A DNA stretch of 40,906 nucleotides from a virus: positions 1 through 40,906 of the IMG/VR virus record IMGVR_UViG_3300005838_000027; one strand, written 5' to 3'. This document shows positions 1-8,886 of this stretch, piece after piece. The notes under the pieces are model-generated. The model searched no databases, had not been told where the DNA came from, and was given only the letters and a program-made list of their open reading frames with translations. The stretch's first letter is position 1, and each line of letters begins with the position of its first letter. Made by a program: the position numbers and the translations under genes.

Positions 1-3000
1 AAATCTCCATCACCCTCTGCATAAAATCCTTTGTTACTTCCACCTGTATCTGTAACACTTGATACTCCACCGATTTGTAAACTACCATTTGTACTTGAAC
101 CCTCAATGATAATTTTACCATTTGCAAATGAGGCTGATTTCTGTGTACTTGATAATTGTAAATCTCCACTATTAGCATCTAATGAGAATGCAGTAGAAGT
201 AATATCAATATTATCTGATTTAATTTGTAATGAACCACCATCAACAATCATAAAGTTATTCGCATCTCCGAATACTCTGAAGTGTCCACCACCATCCATA
301 AATACACCTGAACCAATTGTATCACTATCACTCGTGATTGTACCTAATGAGATTGTGTTAGTTGCGGCAGTACCACTTCTACCAGATATTGTTAATCCTG
401 CAGTTACTATTTCTAATGAATCTGTTTTTAAATCAAATCCACTTGAAGCATCATATGTAAAATATTCATCTAAATTTTTATAGATTCTAAATTCGTGATT
501 TCCATCATCACTACCAATTAAGATACCAGCAGTAGTTTCACTATCAAACGCGATGTTACCAATTGATAAGTAACTATCCGTTGAATTACTTGATAATTTC
601 ATTCTTGGTGCTGCTTTACTTCCAAACCCAATAGTAGATGTTGCACCACCTACAATGTTTATACCACCAGCTATATTATCATCATACCCAACACTCATTG
701 ATGCTTGACCTGATGAGATTTCTACATTTGCTGCTTCTAACTCAAATGTATTAACATCGATAGTTACACCATCACCACTTAAATTAGCTTGTGATGCGGT
801 TATATGTAGATTACTTCCATCAAACTTTAATGCACTTGAACCATCACCGACATGAAATTTAGCAGTACCTGCTTCATTTGACATATAGAATCCAGCATTT
901 AAATCATTGATTCCTTTCTTACCACTTTTCAATATACCAGCATTTGAACTACCAGTCATTTGAATGTTTTGTATCGTGTGTTGTCCAACTTTTAATTTTG
1001 TTAGATTGTTAGATTGGTCACCGATAACTTCAAAAGAACCATCTCCAAGACTCATTGATTTATGTAGTGAAGAAATTTGTAAATCACCCTCACCCGCATC
1101 AAGTTCAAATTTTGAAGAAGTTATATGTAATTGATTATCATCAAATTTAATTGCACTACTACCATCACCAATATGGAACTCCGCATCCGTATCGTTATTA
1201 GCAATCCAAAATCCCTCTGTTAATGAAGCAGCAGATGTTTTACCACTTGCGATATATCCTTGAGTATTACTACCCTTAATTGTAATTTGTTTACTTGTAG
1301 TTCCACCGACTGTAATTGAAGCATCACTTCCTTCTTTCTTTAGTAATAAATCACCATCAGCAAAACTCATAGAGTGGTTTGTAGTAGATAATTGAAAATC
1401 TCCACTACCAGCATTTATTTCTAAACTATCGGTTGATATTTCACCAGATGATGATATGAAGTTTCCTGCACTATCACCAACTTTAAAATTACCAGTCGTG
1501 TACCAATAATTAACATCATTAATATGAATACCATCACTAGCACCACTTACATCAACACCGAGTTTCATCTTTTGAGAATCAGAAGTACCGATATGTACAA
1601 CTCCAGTAAACGAACCAGTCGTTGCAGTTATACCACCACTAAAGAAACCATTTTCGGTAAAGATACCAAATCCAGGTGTAGTATTACCAAATAATAATCC
1701 ACTACTTAATCCACTTAAATCTCCTAACCTAACTTTTAAATCTACATCATATATTCCACTACCTGTTCTCTCAACGATATCCATATAAGGTGTGGTTTCA
1801 TCATTTGGATTTGCGTTTAATCTGATATAACCTGTGTTAAGTTTACCAGTCGATACGATTACTTGTGAACCACTATACGATTGTGAAACCGCTGGGGATT
1901 CTCCTAAAGAACCACTATCTCCTGTAATGCCTTGACCAAATGAACGAGTAACAAATAGGTTACCCGCAAAATTAACATCACTTGATGAATCATCTCGCGA
2001 AGCACTATATACCTTTACATACTCTGTTGCAAAACCTGTACTCGATACTTTCTTTAATGATAAAATTTCACCCGATGAGAAACCAGTTACATTTGCAACT
2101 GACATTGTTTCTTGTGCTGCTGTATGTATCGCATTTACAGCAAATGCACTTGATGTTAAGACTGTAGAATTTGCTACATATAATTGTCCACCAACCGCGT
2201 TGACAGATTCCTTTTCGAATACTGCTGTTGCTAATGTTCCTCGAATCTTAGCATTCTCTACTTCTAAGAATCCACCTTGTGCGGCAGTTAATCTAAACCC
2301 ACTACCAGCGACATCACTTGCAAACCCTGCGGATTCAATCGTACCATCTTGTCGGATAATCATATTACCACCAGATAATCTATCATTCGTGATAGTCCAA
2401 CCAGCTATTTCATTTCCATCACCCCCAAGTTTAACAAGTTCATTACTTGTTGCTGTACCAGTACCATCAAATATTTTCATACCAAATGTATTCGTACCAG
2501 TCAACTCACCTATTCTTACAACTTCATCATCCTGTAAATCAAATACCGAAATTCTTGCAGTGGATGAATCGATATCTAATCGTGTAGTATCTAATTTAAA
2601 AGTATCAGTTTTAATATCAATACCATCATCAAATATAAAATAATTTGTAGAGTTTTTAACAAACTCTGCTTGTGGATTAGCACCATCCATACCGATAATA
2701 ATACCAGCACTTCCACTCCCCTCATTAGCAAAACTACCTTTACTACCCATAGAGATAAATCCATCTGTACCATCACCTTGTATTGTAACTTGTCCAGTAG
2801 AACCAGAACTTAATCTGATTGCTTTATCTGCTGATGAAATTTGTAAATTACCACTATTTGCACTTAACTCAAAGTTAAGTGTTTTCATATCTATACCATT
2901 ATCATAAATAAAGTATTCTGTTGCACTTTTTACAAATTCAGCTTGTGGATTACTTCCATCCATCCCAATAATGATACCTGGAGTTCCACTACCTTGAGTA

Positions 3001-6000
3001 CTATCCATACCCGTTTTACTACCCATAGTAATAAAGTTATCTGATGCTCCACCCACGATACTAATCTGATTACCCGTACCGACTGTTATTTTTTTGTTTG
3101 GTCCATCAAGTACAATAGATTGGTCTCCCAATGACATTGATTTATGAGCACTTGATATTTGTAAATCACCACTATTTGCATCAAGTTCAAATGTTTCTGT
3201 TGAGATATCTACATCTTGGTCAACTTTAAAATGACCCGTTGAACCAACAAACGAAACTCGCGGTCTTGATACTGAATTTATATACCCAAGAAATATTCCT
3301 GTTTGTCCGTAACCCTTTGTAGATTGTCCAATACTTAAAAATGGACTTGAACTATTGGCGTGTACTAATAATTGGTCGTTTGTACCTAACGACATCGAAG
3401 CATTTGTGGATGATAATCTAAATCCAGTCGAAGTAATATTAATATCTGTTACATCAATATCTACATCAGAACCAGTAATTGAGAAATTACCATTATTAAA
3501 TTTTATACCACCATCATCATCACCAAATCTAAAGTTACCATCGCCATCCATATAAATACCACTACCAGTTGCAAGTGTAATGGTGTGTGCTTGTTTTCCA
3601 ATTCTTAATGTTGGGACTCCTGCACCCTCTAATATAACTCTACCATAAGAACCACTTTGTGCATTATGTCCAAGACTCATACTTGCTTCGGTTGTGGATA
3701 ATTGTAATGTGGATGCTGCAATCTCAAGTTTTTGAGAATTAATATCTAAGTTACCACCATTAAATCTAATAAAATCTGTAGAATCTCCAACTGCAAATTC
3801 TGGGTCTGTGTTATTATTTGCTAACCAAAATCCTGCGGTTGTAGATGTAGCGGAATCTTTACCTGTTGCAATGTATCCTTGTGTAGATGAACCTACAATC
3901 TCAATTAATTGATTAGTAGTTTTACCAACTTTAATTTTATTGTTAGCACCATCAAGTATAATATTACCCTCACCCAATGACATAGAAGCGTTCGTTGAAC
4001 TAATCTCTATATTACTTGCATCCAATTCTAATGAACCAACTTGGACTGTAAAATCACCATTGGTAAATTGTATCTTATCTCCACTTGCACTACCGATTAG
4101 GAAGTTAGCATCTCCATCAAAGAATATACCATTTCCACTATCGTATCTTGTAGGTGGTGTTTGTCCAAGTGAAATCTTACCAGTACCAGCAGATGATGCC
4201 GAAAATGTTGTGGTTTGTAAATCGAATGTATCAGATTTTAATTGTACTGAATTACCACTAGCATCAAATTTAAAGAAGTTATTGGAATCTCCCCTTACAA
4301 GAAAATCACCAGTACCATCCATGTAAACACCCTTACCAGTTCCTGCAATACTTGTATTGGGAGTTGCTCCAAGTGATATCATTCCACTATTTTGAGAAGA
4401 ACTTATTATTAATGTTGAAGTTGCTAAATCAAATGTATCAGCTTTTATTTGGAATGTACCACCACTTTGTCGTATAAAGTTATTGGCATCTTTCATAAAA
4501 TTGAAATCACCACTACCACTCAAGAATATACCTGCTGCAGTTAATGATGGTGAACCACTACCAAGTGCAATATTACCACCACCTGCAGTATTAATATCAA
4601 GTGTTGATGTATCTATTGTTAAATTCTTTGAGGCAATTTTAAAATCTGTACCATCAAATACTATATGTCCTCGTGATGATGAGTAGAAACTAAATTGTCC
4701 ACTACCACTTAGAAAAATACCACTCTGTTCAAGTTTTACTGGTAATGTTCCACCCATTGCAATTACACCACCATTTGATGATGATACTCGTAAGGTATTT
4801 GTTTTTAAGTCTAATGTATCGGTATTGACAGTTAATGAACCAGCATCGGTTCTTAAAAAGTTTGTAGAGTTTCCAACTACATTTAATGCACCACCACCAT
4901 CCATATAGATTCCTGCGGTTGAACTTGTTGGTGAATTTGGTCCACCACTTCCACCCAATCTTATAACACCAGTTCCACTATCCCCACTGCTATCTAATAT
5001 TAATGTGGTTGCATCTAAATCAAATGTTCCAGCTTTTATAGTTAATGCAGTTGCAACTCTTCTAATAAAGTTTGCTGAATTACCTTGAAAATTGAAATCC
5101 CCACTACCACTCATAAAGATACCATCTGAAGTTAGATTTGCTGGTAAGGTATCTCCCATTGCAATAGTACCACCATTAGTTCCTACTAATCTTATACCAC
5201 CATTTGAATCGGCATCATGTCCTAAACTCATTGATGCGTGTGTAGATGATATTGCTACATCTGTTGCATCTAATTCAAAGTTATTAACATCAATCTCAAC
5301 ACCACTTCCAGCAATCTTACCACCTGTAAATAATACTTGTGAACCACTTATATCTCCACTCGGGGTTACTTGAAAATTTGATGAAGAAATAAAATACGTG
5401 GCATCTGAAGCTCCATCTAAGTGAAATGAACTACCTTGTTTTAATTTTGTAGAATCTATTGTAAATCCAGCAATCTTACCACCTGTGAATAATACAGCAG
5501 AACCAGTTACATCTCCATCTTGTTTAACATTAAAGTTTGAAGATGATATAAACATAAATCTTCTATGGTCTGTCCCACCAAGTGCGGGTGAACCACTTAT
5601 AAAAATATAATCAGTATGAAACGAACTACTATCCGTTGTGAATCCACCAATTAAACCTTGTGATGCAGTAATACTACCCTCAAACTTAGCACCACTTGCA
5701 AATAAAATACCATCTTTATCAACACCAAAATTTGGGCCCATTTTGATATAATAGTTATCTGGACTTTCTGTTGTTGGTGTGAAATCAAGATAGTATTCAT
5801 TCTTTAATTGTGCAAAGGATTCTCCACTATCTGAACCAGGTCCTTGGTCGGTTTTATATATCGTAGAATTAGAAGCATCCATTGTGATATTACTACCACT
5901 AATCTTTCCCCCTACTATTTTCCAATCACCAATGTAACCAGCATTAGCGGTGATATCACCACTCATCGTTACACTACCCTCAGGTGTTAAATGGAAGTTA

Positions 6001-8609
6001 CTTGAACTTATTTCTACATTACCACCACTACCACTTACGAACGCATTTGGTCCACCCATAAAGAATGTTGGTGTTTCAATTAATACCGCACTACCACTCA
6101 AGGTTGTTGTGCCTGTATTAAATATATCAATATTTCCACCACTACCACTAATGTAATTATCATCACCACCAAGATAGAAATTAGGTGTTAAAATATCTAC
6201 ATTACTACCACTCAAGGTTGTAGTACCTGATGAGAATATTTCGATGTTACCATTTGAACCACTTACAAAAGAACTACCAGCTTGTCCTAAGAAGAACTGG
6301 TCGGTAACAACTTCAAATGTGCTTGGGTTTGTTCTAAATTTTAAATATCTATCCTGTGAAGTATGGGCATCTACTATCTCTAACCCAACTCCATCGTAAT
6401 CTTCACTTGCAGTTAATCTATCCCCGATAGAACCACTCCACAATAAAAATCCACCCTTACTTTCTGCTATAGTTTTATCAAATCCATTATATCCAATAGA
6501 CCGTAAGAATGCAGAAGATACTCCTGCCATCTCAAAACCACTACCTTGTGTAGAACCAATGTACAATGAACCACTAAGTAAGTTATCCTCACCATCAATA
6601 TTTAATGGTGCACCTGTAAATTCTATGTTTTGGCCTATCGTGAATGTTTCTGCAATATTATTATTTACATCATAAAACTCTACTAAGAAATCATATAAAT
6701 CTGGTTGTTTGGGTAATGGATATGCCATCGGAAGTACTACCCTGAAGTAATCTGGATTAAAGTTTGTTTCTGCGTGTGGTCGTACAACTACATCATTTAT
6801 AATTGCCCTACCAGCATTTAATTTAAATTTTAATTTAAGAGTTGGACCAATATCACTCGGTGTTATGAACGTAGTATAAATACCTGGTATTGAACCCTCA
6901 TTTAAGTTATTATTCCCTATATCTACTTTACCTACTGATTGATATGTATCGGATAAAGTACCACCAATTAATGCTGCTTCCGATATTAATACATCTAAAT
7001 CAAATTCCTTTACTACTTCACCAGTATCTTGTACTTTATCTTCTTTAAAATAGTATGCGTTAAATGTAACTGAATAAGGTACACCCTTTTCTAATGCAAA
7101 ACTTCCTGAAGTAGTTAGTTCAACTGAAGAACCTACTGCATAGTTTGAACCACTAATTTCAATACCATCTAATATTTTACTATCATCTCGGGCAGCACTA
7201 CCACCACTAAGTAACCAATAATTATCCACAATACTCTGTGTGTGAAAATATCCAATATTTAAAAATCCATCTACACTATATGGGTCTATTAATGTTTGTG
7301 GTGATTCAATCGTACCCTCGTGTAGTAATTCAAAATCTCCAAGTGAACCTTGACTCTTTCCATAAATTTTTGTCTTATAAACATCTCCACTAAATGTTCT
7401 TAAATTTGCGACTGTTACATCAGCAAAAGAACGATTGTGTGTTGCACTAAGTGATTGCTCAGGAAAAGGTGTATAAGACATTGTAACTTCAGATTGTCCA
7501 CCCCCAGCAACTTCATCTGCTATAATTGGAACTGGTATTCTTTCTAACGTATCCCTTCTTGTAATGAAGAAATCATCTACTGGTACAATCGTTTCTTCAT
7601 TTAAAACCTTTTTAATACTCGTATTGAATGAAGTAGGTACATCAAACTCTTCTGTTGGATATTTAACTAAATCAACTTTTGGTGATTTAATAGTTAGAGT
7701 TGCACCAATTAATGCACTCGATGCTTTATCCTTTGTGGTTTCATTTGATTCTTCAAGTTGGTGTATCCTCATTGAGAATCTATCTTGTTCAGGTGATGAC
7801 CTTCTTACTAATCTCCCCCTTGACCTAAAACCAGAATTTCTAAATGGATTAGATTTTGATTTTTTACTTGATTTAAATATTTCATTTATTTGACCAATCT
7901 GGCCCAATCCCTCTGCTGTTGGATTCTTTGGAAATCCTGGTGGCGGAGCAATTGGTGCTGGTAGTGGTATTAAATCTGGAGCAGGATTTGCTTCAATACT
8001 ACCACTCAATACAACTGAACCACTTGGTGCTAATTGTTCTATAAAAGGTTTAACAACTTCCGTGATAGTTACTCTTGGTTGTTGATAAAAGAAAATTGGT
8101 TGTGAATTAGGTAATGACGCATTAATAAAAATTGGCCTTGCATATCGTACATTATAAACACCTTGAAATTCTGGTGGAACATCCTCACCACCAAGACCTG
8201 CTATCATATCTGGGTCAACAATCGTATCGGTTATCTCATCTTTATTTGAATTTAATGCAGTTATACTATTATAATTCTTTTTAAGTTCCCCAACAATATA
8301 CATAAAACCATCACCAGGTATAACATCATCATATACCTCTATTGATACACGGCGTGCACCACCCTCAAGATAATTTGTTATTGCTTCAGTATAGACAGTG
8401 TTTCCACCCGCATCTAATATTTCAACTTTAAGTTCTACATTATCTGCTAAGAATGGTGAGCCTGCAACTAAGAATGATGATTTACCTTGTGGTACTTGGT
8501 CTGGAAAGTCATAAACTTGAAAGTATTGGGAAGTTAACCCAGTCTCTTCGACAAGTATATCTATATCCTTTAAACCTTGATATTTGTTGATTCTCTTTAA
8601 GATTGCCAT
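1..8609 (-). CDS. giant repetitive tail-fibre-type structural protein (partial, C-terminus beyond window)
   Basis: The frame is open from an ATG at 8609 to the left edge, 2869 codons without a stop, so the C-terminus lies outside the window. The N-terminal ~900 residues are non-repetitive and include a proline-rich stretch near residue 210-230 (LIPLPAPIAPPPGFP). The rest is built of degenerate repeats rich in Gly, Ser, Asp and Asn. Recurring motifs are SMSLG (about ten variants such as NASMSLGEG and HKSMSLGDG), GSGGNIEI, and SLEI/FEL followed by DANSGDLQISS. This composition is typical of long phage fibres or tail appendages with beta-helical repeats; the family assignment is inference. A GAGG lies about 11 bases before the ATG, and a TATAAATA late-promoter motif lies 65 bp upstream. 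A role in host-surface recognition is likely but unproven. Confidence 0.8.
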   Translation of the reverse strand, partial: MAILKRINKYQGLKDIDILVEETGLTSQYFQVYDFPDQVPQGKSSFLVAGSPFLADNVELKVEILDAGGNTVYTEAITNYLEGGARRVSIEVYDDVIPGDGFMYIVGELKKNYNSITALNSNKDEITDTIVDPDMIAGLGGEDVPPEFQGVYNVRYARPIFINASLPNSQPIFFYQQPRVTITEVVKPFIEQLAPSGSVVLSGSIEANPAPDLIPLPAPIAPPPGFPKNPTAEGLGQIGQINEIFKSSKKSKSNPFRNSGFRSRGRLVRRSSPEQDRFSMRIHQLEESNETTKDKASSALIGATLTIKSPKVDLVKYPTEEFDVPTSFNTSIKKVLNEETIVPVDDFFITRRDTLERIPVPIIADEVAGGGQSEVTMSYTPFPEQSLSATHNRSFADVTVANLRTFSGDVYKTKIYGKSQGSLGDFELLHEGTIESPQTLIDPYSVDGFLNIGYFHTQSIVDNYWLLSGGSAARDDSKILDGIEISGSNYAVGSSVELTTSGSFALEKGVPYSVTFNAYYFKEDKVQDTGEVVKEFDLDVLISEAALIGGTLSDTYQSVGKVDIGNNNLNEGSIPGIYTTFITPSDIGPTLKLKFKLNAGRAIINDVVVRPHAETNFNPDYFRVVLPMAYPLPKQPDLYDFLVEFYDVNNNIAETFTIGQNIEFTGAPLNIDGEDNLLSGSLYIGSTQGSGFEMAGVSSAFLRSIGYNGFDKTIAESKGGFLLWSGSIGDRLTASEDYDGVGLEIVDAHTSQDRYLKFRTNPSTFEVVTDQFFLGQAGSSFVSGSNGNIEIFSSGTTTLSGSNVDILTPNFYLGGDDNYISGSGGNIDIFNTGTTTLSGSAVLIETPTFFMGGPNAFVSGSGGNVEISSSNFHLTPEGSVTMSGDITANAGYIGDWKIVGGKISGSNITMDASNSTIYKTDQGPGSDSGESFAQLKNEYYLDFTPTTESPDNYYIKMGPNFGVDKDGILFASGAKFEGSITASQGLIGGFTTDSSSFHTDYIFISGSPALGGTDHRRFMFISSSNFNVKQDGDVTGSAVLFTGGKIAGFTIDSTKLKQGSSFHLDGASDATYFISSSNFQVTPSGDISGSQVLFTGGKIAGSGVEIDVNNFELDATDVAISSTHASMSLGHDADSNGGIRLVGTNGGTIAMGDTLPANLTSDGIFMSGSGDFNFQGNSANFIRRVATALTIKAGTFDLDATTLILDSSGDSGTGVIRLGGSGGPNSPTSSTAGIYMDGGGALNVVGNSTNFLRTDAGSLTVNTDTLDLKTNTLRVSSSNGGVIAMGGTLPVKLEQSGIFLSGSGQFSFYSSSRGHIVFDGTDFKIASKNLTIDTSTLDINTAGGGNIALGSGSPSLTAAGIFLSGSGDFNFMKDANNFIRQSGGTFQIKADTFDLATSTLIISSSQNSGMISLGATPNTSIAGTGKGVYMDGTGDFLVRGDSNNFFKFDASGNSVQLKSDTFDLQTTTFSASSAGTGKISLGQTPPTRYDSGNGIFFDGDANFLIGSASGDKIQFTNGDFTVQVGSLELDASNIEISSTNASMSLGEGNIILDGANNKIKVGKTTNQLIEIVGSSTQGYIATGKDSATSTTAGFWLANNNTDPEFAVGDSTDFIRFNGGNLDINSQKLEIAASTLQLSTTEASMSLGHNAQSGSYGRVILEGAGVPTLRIGKQAHTITLATGSGIYMDGDGNFRFGDDDGGIKFNNGNFSITGSDVDIDVTDINITSTGFRLSSTNASMSLGTNDQLLVHANSSSPFLSIGQSTKGYGQTGIFLGYINSVSRPRVSFVGSTGHFKVDQDVDISTETFELDANSGDLQISSAHKSMSLGDQSIVLDGPNKKITVGTGNQISIVGGASDNFITMGSKTGMDSTQGSGTPGIIIGMDGSNPQAEFVKSATEYFIYDNGIDMKTLNFELSANSGNLQISSADKAIRLSSGSTGQVTIQGDGTDGFISMGSKGSFANEGSGSAGIIIGMDGANPQAEFVKNSTNYFIFDDGIDIKTDTFKLDTTRLDIDSSTARISVFDLQDDEVVRIGELTGTNTFGMKIFDGTGTATSNELVKLGGDGNEIAGWTITNDRLSGGNMIIRQDGTIESAGFASDVAGSGFRLTAAQGGFLEVENAKIRGTLATAVFEKESVNAVGGQLYVANSTVLTSSAFAVNAIHTAAQETMSVANVTGFSSGEILSLKKVSSTGFATEYVKVYSASRDDSSSDVNFAGNLFVTRSFGQGITGDSGSLGESPAVSQSYSGSQVIVSTGKLNTGYIRLNANPNDETTPYMDIVERTGSGIYDVDLKVRLGDLSGLSSGLLFGNTTPGFGIFTENGFFSGGITATTGSFTGVVHIGTSDSQKMKLGVDVSGASDGIHINDVNYWYTTGNFKVGDSAGNFISSSGEISTDSLEINAGSGDFQLSTTNHSMSFADGDLLLKKEGSDASITVGGTTSKQITIKGSNTQGYIASGKTSAASLTEGFWIANNDTDAEFHIGDGSSAIKFDDNQLHITSSKFELDAGEGDLQISSLHKSMSLGDGSFEVIGDQSNNLTKLKVGQHTIQNIQMTGSSNAGILKSGKKGINDLNAGFYMSNEAGTAKFHVGDGSSALKFDGSNLHITASQANLSGDGVTIDVNTFELEAANVEISSGQASMSVGYDDNIAGGINIVGGATSTIGFGSKAAPRMKLSSNSTDSYLSIGNIAFDSETTAGILIGSDDGNHEFRIYKNLDEYFTYDASSGFDLKTDSLEIVTAGLTISGRSGTAATNTISLGTITSDSDTIGSGVFMDGGGHFRVFGDANNFMIVDGGSLQIKSDNIDITSTAFSLDANSGDLQLSSTQKSASFANGKIIIEGSSTNGSLQIGGVSSVTDTGGSNKGFYAEGDGD
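2600..3010 (-). repeat. 91-codon tandem repeat inside the giant fibre gene
   Basis: Two adjacent units with a period of 273 bp (91 codons) encode near-identical protein: GIIIGMDGSNPQAEFVK and GIIIGMDGANPQAEFVK, each followed by YFI(Y/F)D(N/D)GID. A second, more distant pair lies around 1090-1290 and 3730-3930 (SNTQGYIASGK versus SSTQGYIATGK, then GFWIANNDTD versus GFWLANNNTD). These are internal duplications of a fibre repeat, not mobile DNA. Confidence 0.7.
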
Positions 8610-8644
8610 TTAAGTGTGTACCTCGTTATAAAAGTAGTCTTATA

Positions 8645-8708
8645 TAAGTATTAAAATTTAAAATAATGATACTTATTTATATGTATAAGATAAGTATAAG
8701 GTAAGTAT
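8645..8708. promoter_or_regulatory. array of four TAAGTAT sites (putative RHH operator)
   Basis: The heptamer TAAGTAT occurs at 8645-8651, 8691-8697 and 8702-8708 on the plus strand and inverted at 8669-8675. Start-to-start spacings are 24, 22 and 11 bp, close to whole helical turns. The array fills the divergent gap between the giant fibre gene and the plus-strand ribbon-helix-helix gene, ending 4 bp before its ATG. Short iterated sites beside an RHH gene are the classic layout for an autoregulatory operator; binding itself is inferred. Confidence 0.55.
8674..8681 (-). promoter_or_regulatory. T4-type late promoter TATAAATA for the fibre gene
   Basis: An exact TATAAATA lies on the minus strand 65 bp upstream of the fibre ATG. 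This is the T4 late promoter -10 element read by gp55-type sigma factors, and a gp55-like gene is present at 37941-38663. The motif overlaps by two bases the inverted TAAGTAT site at 8669-8675, so a protein bound there could block it. In this AT-rich DNA a chance match is possible. Confidence 0.5.
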
Positions 8709-8712
8709 AAAA

Positions 8713-8886
8713 ATGAAAAAAAGATATAACTTCACATTAGATGAAGATGTTATGGAATGGCTAAAGTATTATTGTAAAGAGAATAGAACTAATTGTTCTT
8801 CTTTTATCAATCAAACATTAGGTAAGATGAAAGGTGGCTCTACGCCTAAAGCTAAGATGCCATCAATCCCTACTAAATTTAACTGA
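8713..8886 (+). CDS. small ribbon-helix-helix (Arc/MetJ-type) DNA-binding protein
   Basis: A 57-residue protein, one of only two plus-strand genes found. It begins MKKRYNFTLDEDVMEWLKYY, a short beta strand of alternating residues followed by a helix. It continues NRTNCSSFINQTLGKM, with the turn Ser-Ser and second helix expected of the RHH fold. The C-terminal ~17 residues are a basic, Pro/Ser/Lys-rich tail. RHH proteins bind operators as dimers through the N-terminal strand and often repress their own promoter; the TAAGTAT array directly upstream fits this. The last 24 bp overlap, antisense, the 3' end of the Mre11-Rad50 gene. No clear Shine-Dalgarno is visible, because the sequence before ATG is the last operator repeat plus AAAA. 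Confidence 0.75.
   Translation: MKKRYNFTLDEDVMEWLKYYCKENRTNCSSFINQTLGKMKGGSTPKAKMPSIPTKFN

Noticed and set aside
31-7893. Several plus-strand open frames (e.g. 31-483, 2200-2643, 3940-4326, 7564-7893) opposite the fibre gene
   Set aside because: They are antisense to one continuous 2869-codon frame with clear repeat protein content; they have low-complexity Pro/Ser/Leu-rich translations and no ribosome sites.
8713-8886. Toxin-antitoxin antitoxin reading of the RHH gene
   Set aside because: No adjacent toxin gene; the only neighbours are the fibre gene and the Mre11-Rad50 gene.
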